A stretch of DNA of 64,000 bases from Syngnathus acus (lineage: Eukaryota; Chordata; Actinopteri; Syngnathiformes; Syngnathidae). A program made the position numbers and the translations under genes. Under the pieces are notes generated by a model, which saw nothing but the letters and a program-made list of their open reading frames with translations, had not been told where the DNA came from and ran no database searches. Below are positions 40,948-50,756 of the stretch, piece by piece. Numbering within the stretch: position 1 is the first letter of the stretch; each line of letters starts with the position of its first letter. The stretch lies in the NCBI RefSeq assembly GCF_901709675.1, contig NC_051100.1, positions 12,880,286 through 12,944,285 on the forward strand, in the 5' to 3' direction.

Positions 40948-43900
40948 TCAGCAGGACTTGGAATGGTCCCTCCCACCGTGGGCTGGCCCAGCTCTTTCTT
41001 TTGATGACTTTGATGTAGACCCAGTCCCTGGCTTGACGGCGTTGTCGACCTGTGAGGATGAAAGATCAGGCGGCAGTAAATTTGCATTTGACACCTCTGT
41101 CAGTCTGAGCGTTCTGATCATGTAATCTGCCAAAGACTGTTCTTCATCTGCCTTTTGTAAATCTGCATGTAACACAGGTAGTCTATATGGCCTGCCGTGG
41201 ATGATTTCAAAAGGTGTTAGCCCTTCTGAAGTGGGAGTGATTCTCATATAGAGCTTCACTAAGTCCAGGCACTCCGGCCAAGATCTGCCTGTTGTTTCCA
41301 TGCATTTTTTCAACCTGCTTTTGATAGTATAGTTTGCTCGTTCAACCAGGCCAGCGCTGGACGGGTGGTAGCCGCAGTGGTTTTTTAACGTTACCCCAAG
41401 GTGTACAGCCATGTTCTGTACAACTTGGTTCACAAAGTGTGGACCATTGTCACTGTAAATGGTTTGGGGGATGCCATGAGTCGGTATGATGGCTTTGCAA
41501 ATGGCTTTTGCCACTGTTAAGGCATCCGCACGTTTAGACGGAACTATTTCCACCCATTTGGAAAATGCATCAATCATCACTAGGCAGTATTTGTGAGGTC
41601 CACTTTGTGTGAGCTCAATAAAATCCATGTGCATGATTTGAAATGGGTAAGACGGTTTTGGAAATGAGCCTCTCTTAGGTCTCATGTTTCCTTGTGGATT
41701 ATGTTTCACACAAACGGGACATGCTTTACAAAATTTTTTTAAGTAAACATCCAAACCAAAGGTAGTGAATTGTTGATGTATGATGGACCTCATCCCCCCT
41801 GTCGACACATGGCAAGGCCCATGTGTCGCAATTGCCGCTGCTTTAAAGAGTGACTTAGGCAAAACAGGTTTGTCATCGACGCGGAGGATATTATCTGTGT
41901 CCGCTATTGCTCCTTTTGTCGTCCACATTCGTTTTTCCACCATTGGAGCATTGCCCTGCATATCTGTCAGTATAGTCTTATCTATGAGTTGCGTGTCCTC
42001 TGAATCTATTAAAAAAAATTCATGGCCATGTTTCCCTGCTGCCGCTTCTTTAGCAATTCTGTCCGCTAGTCTGTTTCCATTCGAGGCTTCGTCTGTGCCT
42101 GTGGTGTGAGCAGCACATTTACACACAGCCAGTTTAGCAGGTAAATGAATGGCCTGCAACAAGTCTTTCAACAAGGAGGCGTGGGTAACTGGCTTACCAG
42201 TTGATGTTGTCAACCCCCTGCGCTCCCATTGTTTTGCAAAATAGAACAGAGTAGAAAACGCATACTGACTGTCTGTGTATACAGTGACTTCCTTATCTTC
42301 CGCCAATTCACAAGCTCTTGTTAGTGCAATTAGCTCAGCAGCCTGCGCTGACCTGCTGTATGGAAGCTTCTCTGCTTCAACAATCTGGTTTGGCAATTTC
42401 ACAATTGCATACCCACTTTGATTGTTCCCCTTATGATCCTTCGAACATGACCCATCCACAAACCACTTTTCCCCTTTGTCGAGTGGTGTGTCAATTAAAT
42501 CTTGTCTGGGCAGCTGTAGATGTTCTGTAGCTTCCAAACAGTTATGTGGGGTGCCATCCCCTGGCAACGGGATCAGCGTCGCCGGGTTAAGGACTGTGCA
42601 CCTCTTTATCAGAATGTGTGGTTGTGACAGGAGTGTAGCAGTGTAGGATAGGTGTCTGGCAGGTGACAAAAAGTTCATCTTGCTTTGTAGTAGCAGCACA
42701 TCTACAGCATGTGGAACTAGTAGCTCCATTCTGTGAAAGAGCACCACATCTGCAGATTGTCTCACTGCAAGCGCTGCCGCGCATACTGCTTGGACACAGT
42801 CTGGCAAGGACTGAGCCACTGGATCCAATTTTTTTGAATAAAATGCAATTGGTCGTAGTTTGCTGCCATGGCTCTGCAGCAACACTGAGGTCATAAACCC
42901 ATTCCTGCAGTCTGCTGTTTGTACAAAGGTCTTATTGTAATCTGGCAAGATAAGAGATGTGGTTTCCATCAGAGCCTGTTTCAGCACTACAAAAGCATCA
43001 TCTGCTGCTGGTGTCCACATTATTTTTTCTGTCATTGCCATGGGGACTCCATGCGCAATATCCAACAGCGGTTGCGTCTTTTCCGCATAATGTGGGATCC
43101 ATGCTCTGCAGTAATTGCAGAGCCCCAAAAACGACATAATTTGTTTCTTTGTCTCCGGTTTTGGTGCATCTGCAATGATCTGCTTTCTGGTTTTCTGTAT
43201 CTGTCTTCCAGAAGCTGTCAACGTGTGACCTAAATAGTTCACTTCCCGTCTGACCCATTGGAGTTTGTTCTTGTTCACTTTATTCCCTGTTTTGCAGAGA
43301 TAGTGCAACAATGCTAAGGAGTCTTCCTTGCAAGCAGCTTCGGTTTCAGAGGCCACCAGGAGATCGTCTACATAAACTAGAAGCTGGCTCTTGTTTGACA
43401 TCTGAAAATCAGCCAAACAAGCCATGATAGCTTGCGTGAAAATAGTTGGACTATCAGCGAATCCCTGTGGCAATCTGGTGTACGTATAACTGTGCCCTTT
43501 AAAGGTAAACGCAAACCAAGACTGTGAGTCTGGGTGAATTGGCACTGAGAAAAACGCATTGCTAAGATCAATTACTGTGAAGAACTTATGGTTAGGTTTC
43601 AAAGTGTTCAGAAGTGTGTGTGGGTCAGGCACATTAGGTGCTCTTGTCTGCACTGCATCATTCACCGCTCGTAAATCTTGTATCATTCGCCAATCAATTT
43701 TATTGGCCTTTTGGACTGGGAAAATAGGTGTGTTGCAAGGAGAATCCGAGCACTTCCTAATGATTCCTCCTGACAAAAGATCATTTATAACAGGGGCAAT
43801 CCCGTTTATTGCCTCCTGTTTTAAAGGATATTGCTTAACTCTTGGACGCCACTCTGATCTTGGTTTGATTTGCACTGGCGGAATGGATGTTAACAGTCCT

Positions 43901-43986
43901 ACATCAGATGGCCCCTTTGTCCACAGTTTGTCAGGAAGCCCAGCCAATTCCCCCTCCTCCTTTTCACTCAAACAAATGTTAACTAG
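40948..43986 (-). CDS. pol: ERV Pol: RT, RNase H, integrase
   Basis: About 1010 codons open without a break. Numbered from TTG 43971: RT with VIDLSNAFF (Asp 135), LPQGF and YVDD (200-203); RNase H with FVDGS (Asp 506), Glu 546, YTDS (Asp 567) and Asp 637; integrase zinc site H717, H721, C748, C751, then catalytic Asp 783, Asp 841 and Glu 877 with 35 residues between the last two. It copies viral RNA and inserts the DNA. All catalytic residues are present. It begins directly after the second UGA, so it depends on readthrough from gag. Confidence 0.9.
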   Translation of the reverse strand, partial: LVNICLSEKEEGELAGLPDKLWTKGPSDVGLLTSIPPVQIKPRSEWRPRVKQYPLKQEAINGIAPVINDLLSGGIIRKCSDSPCNTPIFPVQKANKIDWRMIQDLRAVNDAVQTRAPNVPDPHTLLNTLKPNHKFFTVIDLSNAFFSVPIHPDSQSWFAFTFKGHSYTYTRLPQGFADSPTIFTQAIMACLADFQMSNKSQLLVYVDDLLVASETEAACKEDSLALLHYLCKTGNKVNKNKLQWVRREVNYLGHTLTASGRQIQKTRKQIIADAPKPETKKQIMSFLGLCNYCRAWIPHYAEKTQPLLDIAHGVPMAMTEKIMWTPAADDAFVVLKQALMETTSLILPDYNKTFVQTADCRNGFMTSVLLQSHGSKLRPIAFYSKKLDPVAQSLPDCVQAVCAAALAVRQSADVVLFHRMELLVPHAVDVLLLQSKMNFLSPARHLSYTATLLSQPHILIKRCTVLNPATLIPLPGDGTPHNCLEATEHLQLPRQDLIDTPLDKGEKWFVDGSCSKDHKGNNQSGYAIVKLPNQIVEAEKLPYSRSAQAAELIALTRACELAEDKEVTVYTDSQYAFSTLFYFAKQWERRGLTTSTGKPVTHASLLKDLLQAIHLPAKLAVCKCAAHTTGTDEASNGNRLADRIAKEAAAGKHGHEFFLIDSEDTQLIDKTILTDMQGNAPMVEKRMWTTKGAIADTDNILRVDDKPVLPKSLFKAAAIATHGPCHVSTGGMRSIIHQQFTTFGLDVYLKKFCKACPVCVKHNPQGNMRPKRGSFPKPSYPFQIMHMDFIELTQSGPHKYCLVMIDAFSKWVEIVPSKRADALTVAKAICKAIIPTHGIPQTIYSDNGPHFVNQVVQNMAVHLGVTLKNHCGYHPSSAGLVERANYTIKSRLKKCMETTGRSWPECLDLVKLYMRITPTSEGLTPFEIIHGRPYRLPVLHADLQKADEEQSLADYMIRTLRLTEVSNANLLPPDLSSSQVDNAVKPGTGSTSKSSKERAGPAHGGRDHSKSC

Positions 43987-43989
43987 TCA
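43983..43989 (-). promoter_or_regulatory. Pro-pol stop with UGA-CUA-G context
   Basis: The second stop also reads TGACTAG and pol continues in the same frame, with no ATG near its start. Confidence 0.75.
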
Positions 43990-44925
43990 GGGACGCGCAT
44001 AAGCGCATGCCCTACCGACAGCTACTTCACACACAGTTTGCTTCCACACGTCACAACTGGTGCTGTAGCTCCACCCATCGCCTTTGTCCTCATAGTCTGT
44101 GACAGAATCCGCAAGTTTAATCCGGCAACCCACATCTGCCCATGTTATACTGTGAGGTTTAAACAATGAAACGTGGGGTACAGCCGACAACTTGTATTTG
44201 TCATCCTGAGGAGCGGGCAGGAGCACAGCAGCAGCTGCAAATGACCTGCGATCAGTGTACAGAGCAGTGATTGTTAAAGTTACTTCTGTGTCACTGAGAA
44301 AGCTCTTAATATAGTCATCTTGTGGATCAGTGAGGATGTTCATGGAGACATGTAATTCATTACAAGTCATGACTGATTCCGGTCGCGTCAATTGTTTCCG
44401 GGCTTCCCTCAGCAAATTGCCTGGTAGCTCGGGATTCTGTTCAGCAGAGATGTCATAGGAACAGCAAATCCGCTCACCTGCCTGCGCAGCATATGAGTCT
44501 ACATCTCTCACTCTACATGCTCGCATGCCATCCTTTACTGGGATTATTGCAATTCCCAATCTAGTCATCAGATCTCGTCCCAGAAGGTTTATGGGACATT
44601 TTGGGGATAGCACAATCGAGACTGAAGCTATGACTCCCGTTTCATCATCTCTCACTACAACTGGATTGGAGATACTCTCCTTGTGTACCTGCCCATCAGC
44701 AGATTTTACCCAAATAGTATTCAGGGAGGCCTTTAGAGTTGGGACTTTAGTTTTTATTACGGTTTTACACGCTCCGGTATCACACAAAAACTCTACTTCG
44801 CTTCCTCCAATGTTTAAGGTAACATATGGTTTTTCTTTTAATGCATTCAAAATGTCCCATGCTGCATGGACGTCTACTATCTCTTCCTCTGTAGGAGCAC
44901 AAGAGATCACATGGGGGGAGTCTAG
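43987..44925 (-). CDS. pro: ERV protease region with two H-V-S motifs
   Basis: Same frame as gag and pol, open from the gag stop to UGA 43987-43989. It has no plausible ATG before the protease, so it is likely made by readthrough. Numbered from the GTG at 44910, a retroviral aspartic protease is seen with LCDTGA (active Asp 44) and LLGRD (109-113). After it comes a second region of about 130 residues with HVSM (187-190) and HVSL (246-249), 59 residues apart, around a strand-rich stretch. This is the pattern of 2H phosphoesterases; assignment is a hypothesis. The tail is unassigned. Confidence 0.75.
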   Translation of the reverse strand, partial: LDSPHVISCAPTEEEIVDVHAAWDILNALKEKPYVTLNIGGSEVEFLCDTGACKTVIKTKVPTLKASLNTIWVKSADGQVHKESISNPVVVRDDETGVIASVSIVLSPKCPINLLGRDLMTRLGIAIIPVKDGMRACRVRDVDSYAAQAGERICCSYDISAEQNPELPGNLLREARKQLTRPESVMTCNELHVSMNILTDPQDDYIKSFLSDTEVTLTITALYTDRRSFAAAAVLLPAPQDDKYKLSAVPHVSLFKPHSITWADVGCRIKLADSVTDYEDKGDGWSYSTSCDVWKQTVCEVAVGRACAYARP

Positions 44926-44928
44926 TCA
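44922..44928 (-). promoter_or_regulatory. Gag-pro stop with UGA-CUA-G context
   Basis: On minus the gag stop reads TGACTAG. Gag and pro are in the same frame. UGA-CUA-G is an established strong readthrough context in animal mRNAs. Confidence 0.75.
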
Positions 44929-46437
44929 TGCTGACAATCTGGCTTTTCCTCTGCCCCTTCCTCCACCCTTTGATAGGTGTCGTTTTGCCTGACGACACTC
45001 TCTTGCGAAGTGTCCCCGTCTCCCACAGTTCCAACAGTTGTCAGAATCTGATGGGGGTTTTGAATTATATGGCGGCCTGCGACCTTGCTGGCCTCGACCT
45101 CTTCCTCTGGCCTGCTGGGACCCATGAAAGAAGACTGTTGTATCTTCATCTAGGTCAACATCATCATCATCGCCTAGATGAAATACATCAGAACTTTTGC
45201 CTCTTTTGATCACTTTTTCAGCATGTCTGGCCCATTGCATAGTTGTTGTCACACTTGCAATATCTACTTCCACCAAATGTTTCCTCACCCAGTTGCCGAT
45301 TTCAGGGCGGAAATTAGTAAGGAGCGCATTTTTAAGCTGTTGCTGATAAGCACTCTCAGCTGCATCATTGAATGGGATGCCGCTATGCACCCTGAATTCT
45401 TTTTCGAATCTTAAGCGAAAATCATCAGTATCTTCCCCAGGCTTCTGTTTAATTCCTGCCAAATGACCATAATTCGCTCGTTTTCGAAATACAGTTCGCA
45501 CTCTTTGCACAAGATCATTCCATTGTGCTGCATACTCTCCTACCAATTGATTTCCCTCAACGGGATAGGGAAAGGGCCCTTGATTATTTCTACCCGTATA
45601 ATGACCTCTAACTTTTGCCCAGTCCTTTCCCAAGGAAGACATTGCAGCTTCGCCTGCTTCATGCCCATTCAGTCTATAGGAATGTATGATTCCAGCCATG
45701 TCTTCAGCCCATTTATCTGGGTCTTCGGCAACAGGGGTAACCCCTTCAACTGCTTTTCTTGCCTCTTCCAAAGTCCATGGCCGAAAAACATACGTATGTG
45801 GAGGTTGGCCTTCCCCTACAATAGGGTTTGGCACCTGTATCATTGGGCACACATCAACATTGTCCAAATTTTGGGAAAATCTAGCAGCAGTGGTCAAACT
45901 TCGTGTTTGTACAGGACTTCTAGTAATGTGACCCTGATTTTTTTTTTTTCTGTTATATGGGGGAGGGTGCAGGTCTGTTAAACCCGGATACAAGTTTTGC
46001 ATACAAGCGGATGATCCCGCTTGCTCCGCTTGAGCTGCATTCCCAGCTGCGGCTGGAGCCGTGGCCGGGACAGTGCGCCTGCGCACTGTGGCCTCATTGT
46101 CTTCCGGCCTGACAAACATAGTCGCTGCCTCATCACTTTTCAACTTTCTGTCTTTTGTCTTTTGGATTTGTTCTCTTCTCTCTTGTGAAGCATTCAACCA
46201 CAGTCTAGCACAAATCAATTCTTTCTCTTTACTTTTCTTTTTCAGTCCCTTTGACTTCCTATTCACACTCTCCTCCAAAACATCAACCACTACCTTCCAC
46301 ACTTCAACTTTCAACTTCCCTTCTACTCCATACTTTTTCTTCCACTTTGGCATGTATTGCATACAATTAAGAAATTTACTCGCCATGTACTTCTCATCTC
46401 CTTCAAGAGCTAGGGATTTACCGGTTTTGTTTCCCAT
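44926..46437 (-). CDS. gag: ERV Gag polyprotein
   Basis: ATG at 46437 opens 503 codons. It starts MGNKTGKS, a myristoylation signal for membrane targeting (matrix). A basic, KKK-rich matrix region follows; a proline-rich middle with PPPYNRKKK may be a PPPY late-domain. The capsid has YVFRPWTLEEARKAVEG and a region like the major homology region (IKQKPGEDTDDFRLRFE). The nucleocapsid has one zinc knuckle CWNCGRRGHFAREC between RG-rich basic stretches. It stops at UGA (44926-44928), followed by CUAG. No internal stop or frameshift is seen. Confidence 0.9.
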   Translation of the reverse strand: MGNKTGKSLALEGDEKYMASKFLNCMQYMPKWKKKYGVEGKLKVEVWKVVVDVLEESVNRKSKGLKKKSKEKELICARLWLNASQERREQIQKTKDRKLKSDEAATMFVRPEDNEATVRRRTVPATAPAAAGNAAQAEQAGSSACMQNLYPGLTDLHPPPYNRKKKNQGHITRSPVQTRSLTTAARFSQNLDNVDVCPMIQVPNPIVGEGQPPHTYVFRPWTLEEARKAVEGVTPVAEDPDKWAEDMAGIIHSYRLNGHEAGEAAMSSLGKDWAKVRGHYTGRNNQGPFPYPVEGNQLVGEYAAQWNDLVQRVRTVFRKRANYGHLAGIKQKPGEDTDDFRLRFEKEFRVHSGIPFNDAAESAYQQQLKNALLTNFRPEIGNWVRKHLVEVDIASVTTTMQWARHAEKVIKRGKSSDVFHLGDDDDVDLDEDTTVFFHGSQQARGRGRGQQGRRPPYNSKPPSDSDNCWNCGRRGHFARECRQAKRHLSKGGGRGRGKARLSA

Positions 46438-47235
46438 CTTAATTAGGTATTTTAGGTTTATACAATTTATTTTTATTCTTATTTTCTTTGAGGATCCTCA
46501 ATGCAGGTTTAAATCGACCTTCCACCAAATTCTCTTTGCAGTCAATGTATCCTACCAGTCGCACTCTCAACCACACAAACACCAGCGCTTTTTATTTTTA
46601 GGCCTATCCAGGATGGGTGTAAAACCCTCCAACACAGCTTGGAGGAACGGATAGAAAAAAGAATCTACGCCCTTCTTCAATTAGGAAAAAGAAACTCTGT
46701 TCTTTCTTAGCCCGTTCCTTCCACTGGGACTTGAACCCAAGCTGTTCTTTGGCCGGAGAAACGTACAAAGAAATATCTACACCCTTCTTTGATTAACAAA
46801 AAAGAAGCTCCGTGTTTCTTAGCACGTTCCTTCCACTGGGACTCTAACCCAAGCCAGATCCCTCAGCTTGGAAGAACAGACAAAGAAGAATCTACGCACT
46901 TCTTCGATGAACGAAAAAGAAGCTCTGCTTTTCTTAGTCTGTTACTTCCCCTGGGACTCGAACCCAAGCTATATTCCGTGCACCTCTACCTATTTACGCG
47001 CGTTTCACAACAACACAATCACACAACTTTAGGGCGTTAACTTACTTGTCCCCTGGTTCGTTGCACTGCCGGGTCCCGTCAATCCACCTCTGTCAGACGA
47101 AGGCAGACCTAAGATGCTGGCCCAGTGAAGAATTTCCTTCCCAGGTCTTTCTTTACCAGGTCCTCCTAATGGACGCTGGCCCGTCGACGGTGTACAGCGC
47201 GTCGTCCTCCGTCAGCCAGATGGCGGGTATGAGGG
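46438..47235 (-). other. ERV 5' leader with three tRNA T-arm-like repeats
   Basis: About 800 bases between primer site and gag. Three imperfect units of 112-115 bp each carry, on minus, TTGGGTTCGAGTCCCAG or a variant (46967-46951, 46852-46836, 46740-46724), a five-pair stem with a seven-base loop like a tRNA T arm. The packaging signal is expected in this leader but not recognised. Confidence 0.7.
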
Positions 47236-47253
47236 TCCCGGGTTTCGGCACCA
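47236..47253 (-). promoter_or_regulatory. Primer binding site, tRNA-Phe type
   Basis: On minus TGGTGCCGAAACCCGGGA starts three bases inside the 5' LTR. It is exactly complementary to the 3' 18 bases of vertebrate tRNA-Phe(GAA) including CCA. Confidence 0.85.
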
Positions 47254-47256
47254 AAA

Positions 47257-47684
47257 TGTTAGGGTAGTGTTCACTCTAACTTATTTTGCAAGAACCACAC
47301 TGGAGACAAGTTAGTCGTTTCAAACACCTGCAGGCGGAGAGTTCACTCGTCGCTGTGCTTACAGCGATGGTCGAATGAAGTCTGAAGTCAGGCCTCATCA
47401 GGTGCATATTTATTGAGAAGAAACACAGTGGGGTTGAAAGTGGGGGTGTGAGAACCCAGGAAGGGGTGAAGACGCTCCCCTGCTGATCAAAGCATAGCAG
47501 GGGGCCTTTTACGACTTTGTGGAAACAAAGCAACTTTGATTGCTTCCTCTGCAGCTAGTCAATCAGGTGAAAATATCTTAGCACTTTGGTCTACTACTTT
47601 GGTAAGACAGGACAAGCTAGGTAAATTATTACAGGTTACATTCCAACATAATCATACGATGAAGATATTCTGCAAACCCTAACA
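47257..47684 (-). repeat. ERV 5' LTR
   Basis: On minus it starts TGTTAGGGTTTGCAGAATAT; CAATAAATATG lies on minus near 47409 and may hold the TATA or poly(A) signal. Confidence 0.95.
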
Positions 47685-49522
47685 GGTGTGTTGTGTGAGT
47701 TTCCTCCATTGCAGTGCCATCATGAGCCTGTGTGTCTTCCTGTGAACCGAAAAAAGATGTGCATTGTTAATAATTATCTGGTAATACATTTATCATGTGC
47801 TAGTATTTAATCTTACTTACTTTTTGGTCCCACAGCTGTGTAGCCTCATTTATGATATTCTTGAATGTGGCATCCCTCTCCTCTTCGCACAGAAAGGGCA
47901 GGGTCTTGAATCTTGCATCAAGGGCAGCTGCAGTGTTTAATACTTCTTGGACATCTGTGTAACGATGCTCGAGCTCTATGGCCATTATTTGTTTCATTTC
48001 TTTGATCAGTGGCATGTCATCCTCACAGACACTGAAATGTTCAATCAATTTACTTTTAAGTGGAGCAATGACTGAGATAGTTGGTTGTGCCTCCTCACAC
48101 ATTATTGTAGTTGCAGTTTTCACAGGCCTCAGTAACTATCATTTCTTCAGCTGTGGATATGTCATCTTCATTTAGTGTTTGTAAATCATTCTTCATGGAC
48201 TTTCTGATTTTTTGGTCAAGCTGTGTAGAACACACAGCAGCCTGTTGCTCCAAAAAACGCTCCAGCATATCAAACGAGCTGTTCCAACGTGTGATGACAT
48301 CTTGGATGAGTTTGTGTGGTGGGAGATCAAGTAGTTTTTGTTTCTCTTTTAACACAGCATTGGCCAGCGTGCTGCGGTGAAAAAAACTCACAACACGACG
48401 TACTCTACCTAAAAGACGGGCAGCATCATTGCATTTGAGTCCTTTTTGAGTTGCCAAGTTGATAGTATGTCCAAAACATTTTATGTGCGGTGACAGATGC
48501 GCCTCTATTCCTGCTACGGTCATGTTCCTGACATTGTCAGTTACAAGAGCTGGGTTTTTATCTGCAATGTGCCATTCTTCACATGCTTCGTTTAGGACAG
48601 AGGCTAGGTTCGGTCCTGTGTGAGAGTCACTTAAAACGCGAGTCTGAAGCACTTAGTTTTTTAGCGTCCATGCTGTATCAATGTAGTGGCAAGTGACCGT
48701 AATGTAGGCTTCAGTTGAGCGAGAAGTCCATCCATCTGTAGTGATAGCAACCCGTTCTGCTTCCTTTAGTTCGTGTAATACCTCCGCTTTAGCACGGGCA
48801 TATAGACGTGGTACACATGTTTCACTAAAGTACTGTCTCGATGGTACTGTATATCTGGGCTCTAGCGTATTCATCAACTCGGAAAATCCCTCACCCTCCA
48901 CGCTACTAAACGGTCTCAAGTCTTTACAAATATAATATGAAATTGCAGCAGTGATGGATTTAGCTCGTTTAGAGTTTTTACTTAGCATTTGGGGGAAAAA
49001 TGTGTTCACGGAGGGCGTCGTGTCTGTGTTGTTTTCGCGGCCGCTGGCTTGAGGGAGAGATGTCGTGTTTTTTCTTTAAATGTGCGGCGAGATTTGTGGT
49101 GTTCCCTGAATATTTGATCACCGCATGGCAGAATTTACAAACTGCACGTGTCTTGTCCGTTGAGCCATCTTTTCTTTGGAATCCAAAGTGCTTCCAAACG
49201 AATGACTTTAAGCCTAAAGGGGAGCAAATGTCCTCGTCTTTTTGGACACTAGCCATACCACCAGGCCAGGAGCCGCGTACTAGTTGTCGCCTCCCCTTTC
49301 ACGTGCCTGCTCTGCTCAAAACACAACTTGCCGCGCACTGCTCCCGGAAAGAGGAAGCAAGCAACAATGAACTGGATTTCAAAATAAAGTCGCGTCTAAT
49401 GTCCGAGGTCAAACACGGCGATATAAATCGATGTTTACGTTTAGTATCGATGCCAATAAATCGTAGAGCATTATATCGATTAATCGATGTGTATCGATGT
49501 ATCGTTACACCCCTAATATACG

Positions 49523-49523
<1 letters not shown>

Positions 49524-49554
<31 letters not shown>

Positions 49555-49605
49555 GTGTATATATATATATACATATATATGCATTTGGTCTCAGCAACAC
49601 ATATA

Positions 49606-49643
<38 letters not shown>
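49524..49643. repeat. (TA)n microsatellite
   Basis: Long TA runs on both sides of a short unique piece (ATGCATTTGGTCTCAGCAAC). Tyrosine/isoleucine-rich frames here are not genes. Confidence 0.9.
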
Positions 49644-49645
<2 letters not shown>

Positions 49646-49646
<1 letters not shown>

Positions 49647-50754
49647 CGTATTTTCCGCCCTAAAAGGCGCACCAGATTATAAGGCGCACCTTCAATGAAC
49701 GGCCCATTTTAAAACTTTGTCCATATATAAGGCGCACCAGATTATAAGGCGCAGAAAATAGAAGCTATACTGCAACAAACTGAGGTTGACTAGGGTTGCG
49801 GTATGCATCCACTAGCCAATAACCAACGAGCCCTCTGTAAACAATCGCGTTTCTCAAACGATCTCCTATAAAATGATCGGAACTGACTAAAGTTCGATCT
49901 AACGCATTGGTACTACTTACCTATGTTTCCCTTCCATATCGATCCGTAGATTTACTCGAAACATTAACAGAGCAGCCTATTTTGACATGAAATAGCCTGG
50001 TCCGTATAGCAGCTATCGTTATAGCATTAGCCATCCGCAAAGTCCCACGAGCCTCAGCTCGCAATCTCCCATGAGCCTCAGCAAAGTGTAAACAATCGCG
50101 TTTCTCAAACGATCTCCTATAAAATGATCGGAACTGACTAAAGTTCGATCTAACGCATTGGTACTACTTACCTATGTTTCCCTTCCATATCGATCCGTAG
50201 ATTTACTCGAAACATTAACAGAGCAGCCTATTTTGACATGAAATAGCCTGGTACGTATAGCAGCTATCGTTATAGCATTAGCCATCCGCAAAGTCCCATG
50301 AGCCTCAGCTCGCAATCTCCCATGAGCCTCAGCAAAGTGTAAACAATCGCGTTTCTCAAACGATCTCCTATAAAATGATCGGAACTGACTAAAGTTCGAT
50401 CTAACACATTGGTACTGCTTACCTATGTTTCCCTTCCATATCAATCCGTAAATTTACTCGAAACATTAACGGAGCAGCCTATTTTGAAATGAAATAGCCT
50501 CGCGGGTACAACAGCTATTCGGTGACGCCCCCTGACTACAGTTGCCGTAATGTTGGGAAGCGATGCGACCTTGTAATTTACTAGTCGTACTAAAACGTAC
50601 TGAAACATTTTGGCAGAGCACTGTGTACAACCAGTATGGATCAACAAATTCATCAATTGATCCATATATAAGGCGCTCTGCATTATAAGGCGCACTGTGT
50701 TTTTTTTAGTAAAATGTAAGTTTTTAGGTGCGCCTAATAGTGCGGAAAATACGG
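49646..50754 (+). mobile_element. Pogo-type MITE with internal tandem repeats
   Basis: CCGTATTTTCCGC at the left and GCGGAAAATACGG at the right, followed by TA (GA at the left). Subterminal repeats TAAGGCGCACC are typical of such fish MITEs. Confidence 0.8.
49837..50500 (+). repeat. 251-bp tandem repeat, about 2.7 copies
   Basis: Units start GTAAACAATCGCGTTTCTCA at 49837, 50088 and 50339, with very few differences. Confidence 0.9.
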
Positions 50755-50756
50755 TA

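Larger units (their letters stand above)
39083..47684 (-). mobile_element. Endogenous retrovirus, 8.6 kb, innermost shell
   Basis: Two 428-bp LTRs identical by eye, 5-bp duplication GGTGT (39078-39082, 47685-47689), tRNA-Phe primer site, leader, gag, protease, pol, truncated env and polypurine tract. It lies inside an exon of the hAT transposase. Gag has a zinc knuckle and a myristoylation start, and pol has gamma/epsilon-like order; class is not certain. Identical LTRs mean recent insertion. A third, truncated LTR of the family lies at 21458-21721. Confidence 0.95.
38582..49256 (-). pseudogene. ZBED1-like hAT transposase, split by ERV
   Basis: Minus pieces in order: 49256-48978, BED finger (CKFCHAVIKYSGNTTNLAAH then HLKKKH); 49009-48653; 48652-48095, with catalytic-core blocks (NMTVAGIEAHL, KCFGHTINLATQKGLKCND, TRWNSSFDMLERFLEQ); 48123-47804, ending at a GTAAGTAAG donor; an exon cut by the ERV (47684/39083); and 38989-38582, with the dimerisation motif YLCIPATSVPSERVFSTAG. 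It binds the TAGGGGTG ends and cuts them. Small frame changes between pieces (48653, 48123) may be lesions. The ERV insertion separates the last exon by 8.6 kb. Confidence 0.85.
37929..49515 (-). mobile_element. BED-finger hAT transposon, third shell (copy iv)
   Basis: TAGGGGTGTAAATCGCGGG at the left and CGATTAATCG...ACACCCCTA at the right, with a perfect duplication ATATACGT (37921-37928, 49516-49523). Encodes a hAT transposase on minus in several exons or frames, interrupted by the ERV. Deleted relatives are copies i, ii and iii. Confidence 0.9.

Noticed and set aside
49497-49682. Tyrosine/isoleucine-rich frames
   Set aside because: Translation of a (TA)n microsatellite.
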